From: Pseudoips prasinana
Lineage: Eukaryota > Arthropoda > Insecta > Lepidoptera > Nolidae
Assembly (NCBI GenBank): GCA_951640165.1
Contig: OX621263.1
Coordinates: 11,228,001-11,292,000, forward strand
Reading direction: 5' to 3'
Length of the DNA: 64,000 nt
Every line of letters begins with the position of its first letter. Position 1 is the first letter of the stretch. Shown piece after piece: positions 1 through 11,547 of this stretch. Under the pieces are notes generated by a model. It worked only from the letters and a program-made list of their open reading frames with translations, was not told where the DNA came from and did no database searches. Both the position numbers and the translations under genes were made by a program.

Positions 1-1267
1 AAACTTTAGGTTTTGAAAATTCTTGTAGGTCGGGAAAACCTCTCGGCTCTTTAAGATCTTTTATATATTCGTTATACGTAACGCTATCCAGTTTCTGTGA
101 CAAAAGATGTACTACCAGCGGATCCCATTGTGTAATATCTAATCCGATGTTTGTCAATCCGTTCAGACACTCTAGCATGACGTCATGAAGTTTTCGTATA
201 CTGGCGGCATTTGCTTGTTGAATGTTAGATTGGTTTAGTAGAGTATTTACATAAGATGTAAATAAAAGTCTTTTGTTGTCGTAACGGTGAGTAATTATGT
301 CCCAACAGGAAGTATAATTCTCGGCACTGATGCTAAGATGCTGGATTAACTTCTCTGCTTCGCCCTTTAATTTGGACTTCAAATGCTGCATTTTTTGGGC
401 CTTAGAAAGTATAGGGTTGTTATGTACGCTTTCCGTATAGAGGTCCCGAAAACTTAACCATTGATTATAGTTGCCATAAAAATCCGGTATTATGATTTTC
501 GGCGTAGACTTTTCATAATGAGCATTGTTCCATATGGTGTGTTGTATTTTCTTACGTATGTTGTCATAAATATTTTCTAATATATCATACTTTTGTCTAT
601 ACTTAGGGTCTTCTTCCTGTAGCCAATAATCTAGCTGCCAGTGTGCTTTCTCCACTTGTTGCCATTTAGATTTTATGATAGTTAGATTATCTTCCAATTC
701 CCATTTTTCCAAAGATGTTGACAAATCCATCTTTTCCACGGCACTTTCAAAAGCTCTAAAGTTACAGTACTGCACTCGCAAAAGATCCTGTTCCTTTTCC
801 GACGATTCGTCCGTTTTTCGAGGCGGTACGTGGAAGTCCCCTTCATCGAAACTAAATCTCGTAGTAAGTTTAGCGTCGCTCGTAACTGAAGAAGTTCCTG
901 TCTTACTTGTACTCTGAGGGGGTAGCTCCTCCTTACTAGCTGTTATTGTTGCTTTAGTCGGTGTCGCCGATGTAAGCTCCGACTTACGTTGTAGTATGTC
1001 TTGTAAAACACTCTCATACATACGTTTTGTGTTGTTAAAAACGTCGTCTATAAAGTATTGGCTTTCCGTTGTTCCGGTCGATTCCAATAGTTGGTGGTTA
1101 TGAACGAATTGTTCCCAACAGTTGTTTAGTCTCGTAAGACGCTCTTCTAGATATTCTAAGGTCTTCCTAGTAGGGCTGTCTTTCTTGTAGTTAGCACATA
1201 TTTGTTTTAACGTGCAAAAAGTAGCCTCTTGTTGGCTCATAACCTCCTCGAAATTTTGACCCATCAT
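1..1267 (-). CDS. BEL/Pao retrotransposon gag-like protein (partial, runs off left edge)
   Basis: An open frame of about 422 codons starts at the ATG whose complement is at 1265-1267 (a second ATG follows directly) and has no stop before the window edge. It encodes a capsid-like protein of the DUF1759 type that opens BEL/Pao gag-pol polyproteins. The recognisable block is PDFYGNYNQWLSFRDLY at about residues 260-276, followed by LKGEAEKLIQHLS near residue 300 and then NYTSCWDIITHRY; this order (fold start, 'LKGEA', 'RY') is the family's usual pattern. The N-terminal third is charged and probably helical, with a Ser/Thr-rich linker. The protein would form retroelement particles in the cytoplasm. 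Protease, RT and integrase would lie to the left, outside the window. No break is seen in the visible part. Assignment to BEL/Pao is from the domain type; a non-BEL element with the same gag is less likely. Confidence 0.75.
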   Translation of the reverse strand, partial: MMGQNFEEVMSQQEATFCTLKQICANYKKDSPTRKTLEYLEERLTRLNNCWEQFVHNHQLLESTGTTESQYFIDDVFNNTKRMYESVLQDILQRKSELTSATPTKATITASKEELPPQSTSKTGTSSVTSDAKLTTRFSFDEGDFHVPPRKTDESSEKEQDLLRVQYCNFRAFESAVEKMDLSTSLEKWELEDNLTIIKSKWQQVEKAHWQLDYWLQEEDPKYRQKYDILENIYDNIRKKIQHTIWNNAHYEKSTPKIIIPDFYGNYNQWLSFRDLYTESVHNNPILSKAQKMQHLKSKLKGEAEKLIQHLSISAENYTSCWDIITHRYDNKRLLFTSYVNTLLNQSNIQQANAASIRKLHDVMLECLNGLTNIGLDITQWDPLVVHLLSQKLDSVTYNEYIKDLKEPRGFPDLQEFSKPKV

Positions 1268-1764
1268 TGTTAATTAGTTACTTAGTTAAAGTAATAGTTA
1301 TAGCAAGCCTTCAGTAGTTGTTTCACCGTAGGCACTAGTTCAGTTTTTTTTTGCAATATGTTCGCAGATTGTAGTTAGTATTGGTACTTACTGTGTTTAG
1401 TTCCTCGTCCGATATGTGCGTCTTTGTCTCAATCCAACTGGGGCGACCCGCTTCTGGGAGACCAGTTCGACCGATTCGCTATCGGCACTAAGAACACTGC
1501 CACACGTAGTACCAGCACTTTTCACTTCTCGAAGGACCAAAACGGATGTACGGGTCTCGAGGTGGTGTGTAGATAAACGAGTTGAGTTGACTTAAAACCA
1601 CGTTTATTACTCAAGTATACAATATAAGTTATTTGGATGCTAATCTGTTCGTTGTTATTGTTATTTGTCAACTAACTATATTAATGTCGAAAGTATGTAT
1701 AAGTAATGCGCCGAAACTAGGTTAAGGCGGCGTAAGCAAAATAAGCCTGTACGTGAACCGTACA
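1268..1764 (-). mobile_element. Probable 5' LTR and leader of the BEL/Pao element
   Basis: On the minus strand this stretch lies directly upstream of the gag start and has no long frame, as expected for LTR plus leader. A plausible LTR start is TGTACGGTTCACGTACA, a short palindrome read leftwards from 1764, and it coincides with the edge of the neighbouring palindromic MITE. The LTR end and primer-binding site were not fixed; a TGG just after the run around 1430-1445 is one candidate. The matching 3' LTR is outside the window, so the limits are inferred. Confidence 0.4.
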
Positions 1765-2009
1765 GGGGCTCTACCGGCTAAGTCGCCGAACATTGATTTC
1801 TTAAATGGCGTTCAAATAAATAAAGGTTAAAAATGACTTAATCAATCGTTAAATCGGGTTCCATGAGCACATGTGACGTCATAAATGGTCCGGAATCGAT
1901 TGTCAACGTTGAAAGCCGATTTAACGATTGATTGAGTCATTTTTAACCTTTATTTATTTAACGCCATTTAAGAAATCGATGTTCGGCGACTTAGCCGGTA
2001 GAGCCCCTG
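1763..2009. mobile_element. Palindromic (foldback) MITE
   Basis: The left arm begins CAGGGGCTCTACCGGC and the right arm is its reverse complement, ending GCCGGTAGAGCCCCTG. The two arms stay complementary for about 100 bp each, including AATGACTTAATCAATCG against CGATTGATTGAGTCATT, leaving only a short centre around ACGTCATAAATGG. The whole 247-bp unit could fold into one hairpin. One arm of the same family recurs at 16141-16268. There is no coding capacity, so it must be non-autonomous. Confidence 0.8.
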
Positions 2010-2018
2010 ATTGGTTGT

Positions 2019-2710
2019 TTGGTAAAAAAAAATCCACTAGCAATCTGTAAGGAAACCGATCGATATTTGATGGCCCTGATGTTGCTGACACATCACTACA
2101 CGTCAATAATTTCGATGAAAGCTTGGTGCGTGATCAATTGTTCTGCCATGTTACGGGATCGGCTCCTCAGAGCCGATGATATGACTTTGAATGCAGTAAA
2201 GATTTGGCAAGCCAACAACTTTTCTACAAAGGAACAACAGGACAATGAAAGAGTATATCGACAATTGTGGTACGAAACGTAACATTAATCGATTAAAATG
2301 TTTTCAATAGAAATCCGTAGGCAAACCGATCGATGACTATGTGATGGCCCTAATGTTGCCCACACATCACTGCACATCAATCATCTCAATGAAGGCTTGA
2401 TGCACGACGAATGGTGTGCCGTGTTACGGGATCGGCTACTCAGAATCGAAGATCCGACTTTAAATGCAGTAAAGGCTAAACAGGTTGCATACAGAGGAAC
2501 AGTGGCCAAATCAGGTGATCCAGATCCTAAGCCCGGACAGCAAAGGTATGTCTACAATAGTGGTGAACGCGATATAGGTACATGTGGTGGCTGATAGTGG
2601 CGTCTTTTAGTGCAATATGGTGATAATACACTGAAAAATCTGTGTTTTGCGTGTGGTAATAGTAATTGTGACGGTAATACGCATCCGAAAAAATGTATAA
2701 AGTGTTAAGT
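2019..2710 (+). pseudogene. Decayed gag-like retrotransposon remnants, partly duplicated
   Basis: Two diverged stretches (about 2040-2215 and 2320-2490) both encode a block like MLRDRLLRADDMTLNAVK or VLRDRLLRIEDPTLNAVK, matching the 'LRDRLLRE..LTL.KA' motif near the end of Ty3/gypsy gag capsids. They align with each other as an imperfect tandem pair separated by stops. Near 2641-2708 a short frame encodes a Cys-rich LCFACGNSNCDGNTHPKKC, perhaps the remains of a zinc knuckle. Frames are broken and short, so this is a dead fragment. The family call rests on two short motifs. Confidence 0.4.
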
Positions 2711-3685
2711 AATTTGGACGAAGTCATTTAAAAAAAATGTGTACCCAATTAAGAGGTTGCGTGTTCTTATGGCTGAAGCTGGTGACACGGGTAATGACAG
2801 CGAGGAACTGGACTACATTTGAGCGATATCGTGACAACGATGCAGTCAAAGTTTTTAATGGGGCTTATGACATTTTTTAGCTAAGTTTAAGTTCTGATTG
2901 GAAAATCATAAAAAAAATATTGGGATTTCCTTTTAAACTTATACTGGAGATACAACAAAAGCACAATTGGATTTTTTTATATGTCAATTGAGTATTGTTT
3001 AATTTAGGCAGCTATTAGAATTACAGGCAATGACTTTGAAATCTGCAATGTTATCAGTGGGGCAGAGTCACCTTCTTTGTATAAATACTTCTGTTATAAT
3101 TAATAATTCAACCTACCGATCACCTGACTCAAGTTTGCCAGAAAAGTTTGCAAGGCACGGCTCAAATTGCAAGTAGACAGTGCTTACCTATTCATCTCAT
3201 TTGTCCCTCCCGCCGCAAAACCGTCTGGAAACAAGTTCCTGTGGCCAACCTGGAAGAAAACAGACTCTGGAGCCAGGCTGGTCGAAGTGAGGAAAACCTG
3301 CTCAGGTGGGATTTTGAAACGGTTTCAACGTGTCGTTCTGTCCCTCAAACTATGGCATAGTTGTTAAAATGTCCTGCGTGCCCTAATTCCTGTACTTTAC
3401 AAGAATAATGGACGCTACTGACGCTCAACTCATAGCTGAATTCTGGGCTGACTTATTTTAGATTGCCATCGACACGCTAAGAAGAAGGCCTGATTCAAGT
3501 TGTATTATAACCGCAAAAATCTAAATACCCAGCGCAACAAACTCAGCGGATTCACACACAATTCACAAAATTTCATTTTTTTTTTCACATAAATTCGGAC
3601 ACAATTTCTGGTCGCACGGTTGTTCGATCGGTTGAATTATTTATTTCCAGCTATTTATTTGAACTTTTTGATATTATTCTTTCAG
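2711..3685. other. Intron or intergenic DNA, no supported gene
   Basis: AT-rich with short frames only. At about 3520-3545 the sequence ACCCAGCGCAACAAACTCAGC resembles a segment repeated at 9350-9372, indicating a LINE or SINE tail fragment. The stretch ends in the pyrimidine-rich acceptor TATTCTTTCAG of the next exon. Confidence 0.4.
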
Positions 3686-6549
3686 AAACTCGTGAACTCA
3701 ACGCCGCCTTTGGCACCAGTCTACTACTCGCCAATAGTCCCATGAGTCCTAAGGTCATGAACGGAACTTATGCGGCAATTTGTGATTACGAGCAAGTGCT
3801 TGCTTCTTGTGCTCAAACCTTCGCACAGCTTAAAATGGAGCCTAAAGATAGCCCTGGTAAGAATTTGGAGGTGTTTGACTGGCATGGTGGTGAGGTGGTA
3901 GTCTTGTCAGATCTCTAATGTTACACTAATTAAAATGTTATTAAATCTTTTTCTAATATAGCTCCTTTGATAAGAACAGAGCATACACTAACTGTCAAAC
4001 TACAAAGACTGCTTCTGATACGCGCAACAGCTACTGGGCGCATTATTAGTCGACATTTTCTAATGTGTCACTTGCATTCTCTCATTTTTAGCGCTAAAGC
4101 TAAATTGAAAATTGCCCACTTTTTCATAAGAACTATGTTAGAAAGAGATGGAACGATATTAAAGTTATTTCAGTTGGTATTGCATAAAATCTGGGGCATT
4201 ATCTATCATTAAATTTAAATATCGTCAAAAAGGTGATGGAATGTTGTAAGTGTGGCAATTACAAATCATTTTTGAAAATGACTTGTAACTGTCGCTAAAG
4301 ATTTTTGTAATTATTGGTTATCATCAATAACTTTAAGTGCCTCCTCAGTACACTTGTCAATAATTAAATTGGTTTTGTGATTGAGTGCTTCTATCTATTA
4401 CATCTAAGAGTCCATCTATATCAATTTTAAACTTTTCATCATCCCCTGTTTTATTTATTTCTATTTGTACTTAGAAATAATTAAAACAAGGTTTCGCCTG
4501 ATGCGTATTTGCTCGTGTGGAGACACAAACGTCAATATGCAATCATTATAATATACAAACGTCTCACATAGTAAGTCAACTATTCACAAGGAAATATATA
4601 AGGAGGAAAATATCTCTGTAGAAAATATCATTTTACCATCTCCTTTTATACGTAATTAAAGCTAAATAGATAGATTGTTACGAAATTTTAGAAGGTTTAG
4701 AATTATAGAGGCATGTAATTTGAATAAATAATATTTTTTCTTTGAATCATATAACAACAGCTTAATGAAACACCGCCGCTACTTAAATAAGACAGTCTTA
4801 ATCAGCTTAATTGGCCTCTTAACTCCACTTTAATATTGCTTTAATACAGCTTTAAAACAGTTACTAACCCTAACAGAAATGCGCCGACGCATCCGTGGTA
4901 TCAAGATGATTGGCAAGAAATTCTCTCTAGATTCGTGCATGGATATGGTACAGGGTCTCATGGTGGAACAGTCTCTCCCACAGTGTAATGAGGATGAACG
5001 TGAGGATATAACTTCTAACGGTGGGTATATAATTCTTGGCATTCTTCATATTGAATTTTTTGTATGTTGCATAGTGTTTTTTCATTGTAACGCAATAATT
5101 CATCTAGCTTGGTTTAAACTTGGCGAAGGTGCTCATAGTACATGATGTTTCTACTTTTTAAAGTATAGTTATTCGTCTTTTTGAATTAATTTTTTAATGG
5201 TTGAATTTCCGTATATATATAGATATATAGGCCTAAAGTTCGGTTGCAGAGCAGACAGAATTACATAAACCTGTTATGACCGGTCTCAGCCGCTCCTGAA
5301 TAAATGAGTTGCGTCATGCTAGCACAATTGTAATGACTACCGTTTTAAGGGATTTAAAGCATTTTCCTGCAACATCGTGGATCTTTTTTCTTTTTGAAAT
5401 ATTTCATGTAAACTCGCTTTTAATACTAAGTTTGTGACCACTGACACTACCTGCTCTGCGACTGCACTTTAGTAGTGTTTTTTTTGTAAAGTAATTACTT
5501 ACAATTTAATAAATTACAATTTTTCTGCTCCCATATACTTTCTTTAAATAAGTGCATATTACTTACTTACTGAAAGTATTGATAAATACTATATTTAATA
5601 TACCGCATCGTGTTATGTATTTTTGGTAGTTGAAGGTCTGTCTGGTTCCTCTTGACAATTTTTAAAACGGCTGCTTTGGTTTAAAAAATCAAGCCTTTTC
5701 AGTACTCCACTTATAATCAAATATTTTTATAGGATCAGAGCCTGAAAGGATTGAAAACAATATTTAAATAAAAGGTAATTTTGATTAAAATACAATGGTG
5801 ATGGGATTATTATACTTAAAAAAACTTACAAATATGGGCTAAATTTACTTTATTCAATTCAATTTTGGAATTCACTTTGTCCGTTTTGCTTTTCTCTTTT
5901 TTAGTAATTAATAAAATTATTGTTCTTTTTCCTTTATAAAGTTAATTAAACTCCAGGATCCAGTCCGGGAGAAAAGTCATCACTCTCATTCTCACCAGCG
6001 ACATCCATCGGAACGATCAAACAAGAACCCAACCAAGACTCAAATCAGCTCCATGTACCAGCAACACCATCTAGACAATACAGGTCAAAATCTGTCGACG
6101 TTTCTCTTTCTGGACTATCACTAGATGATGCTAAAATAACAATAGATGTTAGAAATAGTGAAATAATTATTACTCCCACTGGATCTAAAGATATTGCTGA
6201 AGAAATATCATCTTCCAGTACAAGTTTCAGTGTTCTCGAGGAAAAATTGAATATTGGTGATAAAATCACCCAAGCGTTTGAAAATTTTCAAGATGGCTTG
6301 CAGATGTTAAGCGATTATAGAACTTCTGTTGAAAAAGTGGATAAAACTGATGAAAGTAACACGAAACTCACAATAAGAGGACCTGGCAGTTATATTAAGA
6401 AGTTGATTCAGCAGTTTAGTGAAGGCCCTTTTGAAGTTGAGGACCCTAAACCTGAATCTGAAAGGGCAATGTCAAGTCAGACAATCATTAATAAAGCAGA
6501 CGACTTTTGTAAGAAATGCTTGCATTACAAAGGCAAAATATCTAAGTAA
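3686..6549 (+). CDS. Unidentified host gene, last three coding exons
   Basis: Three exons join in one frame: 3686-3856, 4877-5020 and 5957-6549. All have canonical AG acceptors and GT donors (CCTG|GTAAGA, AACG|GTGGGT) with phases 1 and 1 that agree. They give about 302 residues ending in KISK and TAA; the N-terminus must lie upstream, probably left of the window. I do not recognise the protein. Exon 1 starts TRELNAAFGTSLLLANSP. Exon 2 is basic then acidic (MRRRIRGIKMIGKKFSLDSC ... EDEREDITSN). Exon 3 opens Ser/Pro-rich (SSPGEKSSLSFSPATS), includes IKQEP, and ends with a charged region that may be helical and a final CKKCLHYKGK. There is no signal peptide or membrane segment in this part, so a cytoplasmic or nuclear protein is likely. 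Consistent phase, splice sites and lack of stops argue for a real gene rather than a TE. Confidence 0.72.
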
Positions 6550-9284
6550 TTTAAAAGCAAATACAATGGCGATAAATGTCAGTAATTTTATTATTTAAAA
6601 TTAACAATCATACTATATATTATAAGAACTAAACTGTTATACAGTATAATTCCAGTACTGATTATTTCTGAATCATATTTATATGTTTGTGACTCATATT
6701 TTTTTATAATATTTGTTTTTCTCTCAATTATTTTATTTTTTAAGAATTTTTAGTCTTCTCTTCAGTTATCTCCTTGGTATTAAGGCAGTTTTATAATTAA
6801 ATATTTGTTTTAATTATATACATAAAATTATCTATACTAAAATACTGTAGATGTAGAGCTTGACTTGTATCGGATAAATTGTTTTGAATGTAACTTAGGA
6901 AATTTGTGAACTTATAATAGTATACAAAACGTAAAATTTCGACGCTTGGTACCTAAAAATATATTAACACTGCTCAAGCTTTCGATGTAATTTTGTGATA
7001 TCTATGGAGATGATATAATGTAGAGTGCAGCCGAATAAAATCACTGTATTATATTTAAGTTTAGAGTAATTATGTTACTTTATACTTATTGGGTTGGGTG
7101 TGTTGTATTTTAAGTTAATGCACAATATTTCATTGTAATTAGACTTACTTAGTTTTCGTTTAGTTAAGTAATTTAATTAATTAAAATGTTAACTTGTTCA
7201 CAATGTAAAGTGATTATACTTTAGATTGTACTCATATTCAAACTTACTTTCTTTAGTTTAGATTCTAATTTTAGGATTAGTCAGCAAATGCTGGTATTCT
7301 TTTATTAAAATATTTATTAAATATAAATTTTATTCAAAAACATACTTATTGAAGGAGTTCATTCCAATATAAATTGTGTAGTTATTCAATGTTATTGTTA
7401 TATACTGTTAGAAAATGAACATAATACTGCTGTGCAATATCAATAAAAATGTACAGATTGCTTTAAATGAAATGCAGTTGAAAAGTATTTAAATATAAAT
7501 AAACGTTAAAATTCTATATATAAAAATCCTAGCTGTATATTATGTATCTTAATTAATATTAGATGCTTTATGAAGAAATATACAATTTGAAGCTATAGTT
7601 GATATTCTAAATACCTCAGTGTTAGGATATAGTATCGAAATATTTATATGTTATTGATGGTTCAGTCCGTAATAGGAGTAGCTGTACATGCACCACACTA
7701 CTATTGTACCGGTTTAGAAAACTACTTAACTGGTACGGTATATTTAACTACAGGTTATTGAAATGACATTAAAAACATTTAATTCAGCACAATACATATG
7801 AACATAAAATAAGTACCTAATACAAATCAAAACAGAAATATAAACAAACAGTTCTACAAGACATTACATACAAAGATTTGTGAAAACGCACAAAATTGCG
7901 AATCTTGCCATTCTTGCATGTTATTATGTTATTGCGTCACGGCACAGACTGGCTGAGATCAAAACTGTTATTAGATAGATTTTAGTAGGCCGTGTAAGAA
8001 ACCTGTACGTTGAGATATTATGTAGAAATTTCGTTTCAGTACCCGTTCCTTTAATCTTAGCTTAATTTCATTGAATTTCAAATTTCATCTTTATCTTAAT
8101 TTCATCGAATTTCCTTCGTTCAAACTCATTATAATAATAATAATAATTTCTTTATTCTCCAAAAGATTTGTAGAGATTCATAGTAAATCTAAATAGTACC
8201 TACAATAGTATGGTAGCCCGCGCGTCAGGCAACCCACAACAACGTCTAAAAATTCCTTAGAGTTACTTAAATATTGCAGTACAGTACACGAAGAGCACCC
8301 AATATACATCAGCCCAGAGTGTAATCCAATGAGCATGTTGTACACTAAGTAAACCCGCATACCGAACATAAAAAACATGGTTTGTGAGGTAGTTCATGTT
8401 CTTTTGGGACATGCCTGACCCCGGACTGCCTGACCCGCTGGAGTCTGTACAAATTACTTGTTAAACACTGACTTCCAAACTAGGAGGAAACCTGTGTGAT
8501 GGAAGTAATTTAAAATTTTTAAAGTTCTTTGTAATTTGTGCAGGTGAGTCTTATTTAGGACCCAAATTATACTGCACCAAATTTATGTTCATCAGAAATG
8601 TATGTGAAGATACTTTTCTTTTATGAATTCTACTTGAATGCTACTTCAGTTGCATTTGCTGGACGGATTGATGTTTAGATGGTATTCCAAGTATAGGCTA
8701 CCAGGCAGGGCTCCTTCTTTACGTGTCGATGGAAAACTAACCAAATTTTTTTGGCCCAGAACGTGGCCACCCGGAGTGCCCTGCTTGTAGCATTCTTAAG
8801 ACTCTGCCATGAACATGTGGCGAGACAGGCTAGGACGGATGTAAGGTGCCATTGAGTGGCCATTGATTTAACCGGTACTCCACAAATGTCCATTATCGGA
8901 TTGCTCGACAGTCCCCACCTAGACATGTTTTCTTTGCTCCGGCCCACCTGAGTCCGAAGTCTATAAAATAAAATAAAAAAGGTGTTTACTCACGTAGACT
9001 TTAAAAAAGCGCTTGTAAATAGTCAGAACATGTTTGTAGTAATACAGTTATTATTTCTAGTTACTTATTACAGATATTTAGGTACACGGAATGTTAAAAC
9101 ATTTATACAATTTATTTTATAATGGTAGTGACATTTAGCTAGCTTGTATTAAGTTATTGTCAAGGAGATTATGTTTAGTTGAAGTTTTTAATATTATGTA
9201 TTGAAATTAAAATTTTACTTCATATTGTCTGAATGGTTCTGTCTATATTAAGGTATGAATTCAGTATTATTATTATAACGGACC
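6550..9284. other. 3' flank of the unidentified gene and AT-rich spacer with repeat fragments
   Basis: Very AT-rich sequence with several AATAAA-like motifs (for example near 7036 and 7441) that could serve the preceding gene. An (ATA)n-type tail followed by TTTCTTTATTC at about 8128-8157 resembles a retroposon end. The stretch 8640-8960 is more GC-rich and looks repeat-derived, but I cannot name it. No open frame here carries a recognisable domain. Confidence 0.35.
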
Positions 9285-9440
9285 TTGTGTTTAAAACGAC
9301 GGTCGCGCTTTAATGCTACCACCGGATACAATGCGCCCCAACTGAGAAGACCCAGCGAAACAAACTCAGCAGGTTCATCTACTACCGGTTTCAACACGGC
9401 CCAGTTGAGACGGTCCGGCGAAACATACTCAAGCGGGCAT
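9285..9440 (-). repeat. LINE/SINE tail fragment common in Lepidoptera
   Basis: The minus strand reads CCTGCTGAGTTTGTTTCGC, and a sister segment CTTGAGTATGTTTCGCCGG lies beside it. Both resemble the 'GCTGAGTTT.TTGC.GG' tails of insect retroposons. The two segments form an imperfect internal repeat of about 60-70 bp. A related fragment is at about 3520-3545. Confidence 0.4.
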
Positions 9441-9984
9441 GAACACGGGATCTAATTAGTGACTTCCAGATCGGCCACGGTAATTCATGTCTAGGGAGCC
9501 TTGCAATTCCTTATTCTTTCACAAAAGCAGCGCAGAAGTCAAGAAAAATTTCTTGTTGTTTTAATGGTTAAAATTTCGTTGCCGTTGTTGTCGTGAGTTG
9601 GGTGTGATTGTATGGGATTTACAATCACACCATTTACAAGTTGTGGAAACATTTTTATTATTTCCAAATGTAAAACAGATTTTAGTAGCTTAGATCATGT
9701 ACAGTTACTATTACATATATAGTTGGACGTATCACAATATATAAAATGTAAAAAAATATATACTTGAAAATTCTTACTGTGTTCTATGTAGTGAATACTC
9801 TTAGTAATAGGCCCTAGGCAACTTAGTAAATATATCAGGTATATGTGTATTAAAAATGTATCTACCTATTTTAGCCTTTAAAATTAACGTGCAATAAATT
9901 GTTTGAGGCATTGATATATGTTATTAATTATCCTCCTTAATATCATTCAATTCAATTTCTTTATTAGCTCAAAGCATGGTAATG

Positions 9985-10352
9985 CAGATGTTAATGTCCT
10001 CCTAGCCGGATTTCGGCGGCCAGTCTCAATAGAGATTAGCCCTCTGCGCGGGACATCTTATAGTGCTCATGTGTGTGCGCAAACACGGAGCACTTTCTAT
10101 TCCATCACTCTCATAATCTGATGGGACGCCTAGCGTCACGACCGGAAAGAGGTCAGGTGCAGGACCGACGGCTTTACGTGCTCTCTGAGGCACGGGGGTA
10201 TAATACCACCAACTCCCAGACTTCGGGCTGATGCTGAGAAATTTTTCTTCTTACAGAAAAGTCCCAAAATCGCTTTTGGCCTAACCCGTGATTTGAACCC
10301 AGAAGACCCCCGTTATCTGCGGTTCAAAACGCTACCGCTAGACTAGACCAGC
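9985..10352 (-). repeat. tRNA-derived SINE
   Basis: Read on the minus strand from about 10352, the head has a polymerase III A box TAGTCTAGCGG and, about 45 bp later, a B box GGTTCAAATC. This is tRNA-like spacing but the fold is degraded, so it is a SINE head and not a tRNA gene. The body includes the GGCACGTAAAGCCGTCGGTCC-type segment that recurs in a fragment at 58560-58625. Confidence 0.65.
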
Positions 10353-10429
10353 GAGGTAGTTACGTAAGTGAATCAACGGAGCATCAATATATAAATAGTA
10401 TAAGATTCTATAGAAACTTCCCAATGATA

Positions 10430-10492
10430 TCAGAGAATTTGAACACAGGACCTCGTTCTGTGCGGGTGAACACGCTACCGCTAGCGTAGTTG
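10430..10492 (-). repeat. Second, diverged SINE head
   Basis: The minus strand reads TACGCTAGCGGTAGCG then TGTTCAAATTC, the same A-box/B-box layout as the SINE ending at 10352 but with more changes. The body is missing. Confidence 0.45.
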
Positions 10493-10544
10493 TTAACAAA
10501 GTGGGGTCCTCATATTTTACTCATGGGCATGCAAATACATTGGC

Positions 10545-10720
10545 AAACTACTATCAGGCAAATTACGCCCACGGCTGGACAATAAGCCTCTCCAAAGGAT
10601 GGGGGATATATAATCGCCACGCTTGGCAGACGGGTTGGCGATCGCAGTTTGATGGTCATAGTTCACAGAAAAACGCTGCTGCCCATTCTCTGGTAGGTAT
10701 TCCCTCGGGATGATTTCTAC
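10545..10720 (-). repeat. RTE-clade LINE 3' end fragment
   Basis: The plus strand contains CCCACGGCTGGACAATAAG followed by CTCTCCAAAGGATGG, the complement of the end of the RTE-type reverse transcriptase as also seen at 15793-16105 and 36777-37118. It is short and diverged from those copies. Confidence 0.45.
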
Positions 10721-11547
10721 GCTCCTTCGATTCGCTCGGGGTGAGATGGGGTGATGATATTTTTCGACGTCACCACACAGTGAAACTATCTAAATGGCAA
10801 ACTAAAATTTAAGCCGGCCTCTTAACCATGGTTTATCAAAATTTTCATTTTAAAACACGATTTAACTTTGACTCGCGGTTAAGCCATGTCAAAATTTAAA
10901 CCACGTCGGCCCCTGGTTTAAACCTTGTTCAAATATGGCGGATTTTATTAGCACCAGCTGACGTTTTGTTTGACGTTTGTTTGTTGAATGGAGGTTATAT
11001 AGAAGTTATTAGCTGTTTTAATTTTTAAATAAATACTGAATTCCATTTGGATTCTTATCACAAACTTCAAAATCCACCGAAGAAAATCAATAGTCCTTGG
11101 AAATGCACTGTTACCATCATAAATCTATCATTCCATGTCTACCATATAGGAAAAATCATAAAATTTTGATACATAATCCGATTTAGTCGATTAATTTTAG
11201 TCAAGCTCTATACCAGTCCCAGAAATATGGACAGTGTAAAATAAAATGACGTTACTTAGCTGAGAAACCTTTGAGTAGGGTTTTTAAATAAAGAAATAGT
11301 TGAGCGGGGTTCAAGTGGTTGAGCAGGGTTTAGCTGAGACATGGTTAAGCGGCGGATCACGGAATTATTTTAAATAAGAGTGTAGAGGTTATAACTGTCG
11401 TAGTAATATATAATCCAATAACCATCCGATAATCTGTCAACAACTGCTACATTCATATCATACCCTGTATCTACACGAGCACCAATCACAAGGGTTTTTG
11501 AACTACATTATATATACAGCAGGACAATTTTTTTACTTGTCCCTCCT
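10721..11547. other. AT-rich spacer, no gene seen
   Basis: Contains several AGCCATG/TTAAACC-type motifs in both orientations between 10810 and 10930, which may be the remains of a palindromic element. No supported frame. Confidence 0.25.

Noticed and set aside
3967..4212. 81-codon plus-strand frame
   Set aside because: It lies in the intron between two well-supported exons, and its composition resembles random AT-rich DNA.
6045..6269. 74-codon minus-strand frame
   Set aside because: Antisense shadow of the last exon of the unidentified gene.
10261..10352. tRNA gene candidate with A and B boxes
   Set aside because: Arms do not form a proper cloverleaf and the head is joined to a SINE body, so it is a SINE.
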